Shown: in pieces, positions 6,126 to 6,962 of the stretch
Position numbering within the stretch: position 1 is the stretch's first letter
Layout of the letters: every line of letters begins with the position of its first letter
Origin: Deltaproteobacteria bacterium
GTDB lineage: Bacteria > Desulfobacterota_C > Deferrisomatia > Deferrisomatales > JACRMM01
Direction of reading: 5' to 3'
DNA length: 6,962 nt
Assembly: GCA_016218905.1 (NCBI GenBank)
Contig: JACRCS010000807.1
Location: 1 to 6,962 of the forward strand
Made by a program: the position numbers and the translations under genes
The notes under the pieces: model-generated
Databases searched by the model: none
The model's input: the letters and a program-made list of their open reading frames with translations, nothing else
Told to the model about the DNA's origin: nothing

Positions 6126-6154
6126 TTGACAAACGTCGTTCCGCCTAGTAATCT
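6126..6154 (+). promoter_or_regulatory. Putative sigma70-type promoter for the hydantoinase-B gene
   Basis: TTGACA (6126-6131) is a perfect -35 consensus. At a 17-base spacing lies TAATCT (6149-6154), which keeps the important first T, second A and last T. The alternative AGTAAT (6147-6152) matches four of six positions but at 15 bases. A transcript starting near 6161 would have a leader of about 180 bases. A GTGCAGTAT at 6172-6180 partly resembles the right half of the palindrome before the MarR gene. Confidence 0.5.
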
Positions 6155-6328
6155 CATCAATAAGAAGTTTAGTGCAGTATGGAGAGGTGGTGAGATAAGC
6201 GCCCAGCTGCCTCCCCGCCCGGAGCCTGGCCGGCAGATGGTGGAGAAGATGCGCCCTCGGCTGCTCGTACGGTGGGGTGAGCTGGGTTGGCTTCCCCGGG
6301 AGTCTCACAAGGCGCGTCTCGGGACGGT

Positions 6329-6333
6329 GGAGG
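6329..6333 (+). promoter_or_regulatory. Ribosome binding site of the hydantoinase-B gene
   Basis: GGAGG is six bases before ATG 6340, which supports this start for a gene that runs off the window. Confidence 0.75.
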
Positions 6334-6339
6334 CCGAAC

Positions 6340-6962
6340 ATGGCTGAGGAACCGACGTCCGCCTCGGTCGCCATCCTGCAACGGCGACTCAAGGGCCTCA
6401 CCCGGGAGATGGGACTCTCGCTCCTGCACACCGCGCGCTCTCCGATCCTGGCGGAGGCCCGGGACTTCGTCACCGGCCTTTACGACGCGCAGGGGCGGAT
6501 GCTGGAGCAGACCGAGTACATCCCGGTCCTGGCTTTCGCGGTGCAGCCCGCCCTTCGTTCGGTCATCGACCGCTTCGCGGGGGACGTCGGACCTGGGGAC
6601 GTGATTTTCCACAACGACGTCTTCACCGGCGGCAATCAACTGGCCGACGTGTGCGTCTTCCGCCCCATCTTCCGGGACTCGGAGCTGATCGCGTGGGCGG
6701 CCGCGAAGGGCCACCAGGCCGACATCGGCGGCGCGGTCGGCGGCGGGTACAACCCGCGGGCCACCGAGGTGTGGCAGGAGGGCCTTCGCATTCCGCCCGT
6801 GAAGGTGGTCGAGGGCGGACGGGTTCGAAAAGACGTCTGGGACTTCCTTTTCGCCAACATCCGTCACCCCGCGGTGGCCGAGGATTTGAGAGCGGCCATG
6901 GGGGCCTGCGTGGTGGGGGAGAGGAATCTCCACCGGATCCTGGAGCGCACCGGTCTCGACGC
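6340..6962 (+). CDS. Hydantoinase B / oxoprolinase family protein (carboxylase alpha-type subunit), 3' truncated by window
   Basis: The first 207 codons of a protein that in this family usually runs beyond 500 residues; the reading frame is open to the edge. Family motifs are GPGDVIFHNDVFTGGNQLAD (84-103), a RPIF-x-DSELIAWAA stretch (108-122), KGHQADIGGAVGGGYNP (123-139) and EVWQEGLRIPPVKV (143-156). His125 and Asp128 have the spacing I recall for metal ligands of the acetone carboxylase alpha subunit; this is from memory and not checked. Family members include N-methylhydantoinase B, 5-oxoprolinase halves and the large subunits of acetone and acetophenone carboxylases, working with an ATP-using HyuA partner. 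No HyuA gene lies upstream here, since MarR is the neighbour, so a partner is expected downstream. ATG 6340 has a good ribosome binding site, and the protein starts in the usual place for the family. Whether the reaction is amide-ring hydrolysis or ketone carboxylation cannot be decided from this half. Confidence 0.88.
   Translation, partial: MAEEPTSASVAILQRRLKGLTREMGLSLLHTARSPILAEARDFVTGLYDAQGRMLEQTEYIPVLAFAVQPALRSVIDRFAGDVGPGDVIFHNDVFTGGNQLADVCVFRPIFRDSELIAWAAAKGHQADIGGAVGGGYNPRATEVWQEGLRIPPVKVVEGGRVRKDVWDFLFANIRHPAVAEDLRAAMGACVVGERNLHRILERTGLD

Larger units (their letters stand above)
6067..6339 (+). other. Intergenic region with the hydantoinase-B gene promoter and long leader
   Basis: No convincing gene is seen here. 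A small frame from TTG 6126 to 6347 overlaps both the promoter and the next gene's start and resembles no known family. The segment 6121-6180 is markedly AT-richer than its surroundings and contains a promoter-like element. No clear terminator follows the MarR gene. Confidence 0.45.

Noticed and set aside
6179..6193. A five-codon leader frame (Met-Glu-Arg-Trp-stop) in the hydantoinase-B leader
   Set aside because: It has no run of a regulatory amino acid, no good ribosome binding site and no attenuator hairpins; chance is sufficient.
6126..6347. A 73-codon frame between the MarR and hydantoinase-B genes
   Set aside because: It would begin within the TTGACA promoter box and overlap the next gene's start; no motif is visible.

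Overview
The window is GC-rich bacterial DNA with one dominant coding strand (+). It carries five complete genes and one gene cut off at the right edge. Each gene was identified from its translated motifs. The style (GC-rich, acyl-CoA catabolic genes mixed with a hydantoinase-B/carboxylase-type gene and a MarR regulator) fits an environmental soil or sediment bacterium with a large catabolic repertoire. No marker gene allows a firm taxonomic call.

Layout: bases 1-300 hold no recognisable gene, but bases 5-136 form a long imperfect inverted repeat able to fold into an extended stem. Four genes then follow in one direction with gaps of 112, 67 and 36 bases, as expected of an operon: a thiolase (301-1494), a 3-hydroxyacyl-CoA dehydrogenase/enoyl-CoA hydratase fusion (1607-3631), an Old Yellow Enzyme/2,4-dienoyl-CoA-reductase-like flavoprotein (3699-4796) and a RidA-like protein (4833-5231). 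A 292-base gap contains an AT-rich promoter with an overlapping palindrome and leads to a MarR-family regulator (5524-6066). A second 273-base gap with a perfect TTGACA box leads to a hydantoinase B/oxoprolinase-family gene (6340 to beyond 6962).

Working together (inference): the flavoprotein could reduce an unsaturated acyl-CoA or enone. The fusion protein would hydrate a 2-enoyl-CoA and oxidise the 3-hydroxyacyl-CoA, and the thiolase would cleave the 3-ketoacyl-CoA. The RidA-like protein is an accessory of unknown role. The MarR protein is the obvious candidate regulator of itself and possibly its neighbours. The hydantoinase-B-like subunit could belong to an ATP-dependent carboxylase or cyclic-amide hydrolase that feeds a keto acid into the same route. 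No CoA ligase, acyl-CoA dehydrogenase or HyuA partner is visible in the window, so the substrate is unknown.

The least ordinary features are the dehydrogenase active site (two normally conserved Asn positions replaced by Ala and Asp), the compressed Cys motif at the extreme C-terminus of a single-domain flavoprotein, the RidA homologue lacking the deaminase Arg, the operator-like palindrome over the marR -10 box, and the long inverted repeat at the left edge.
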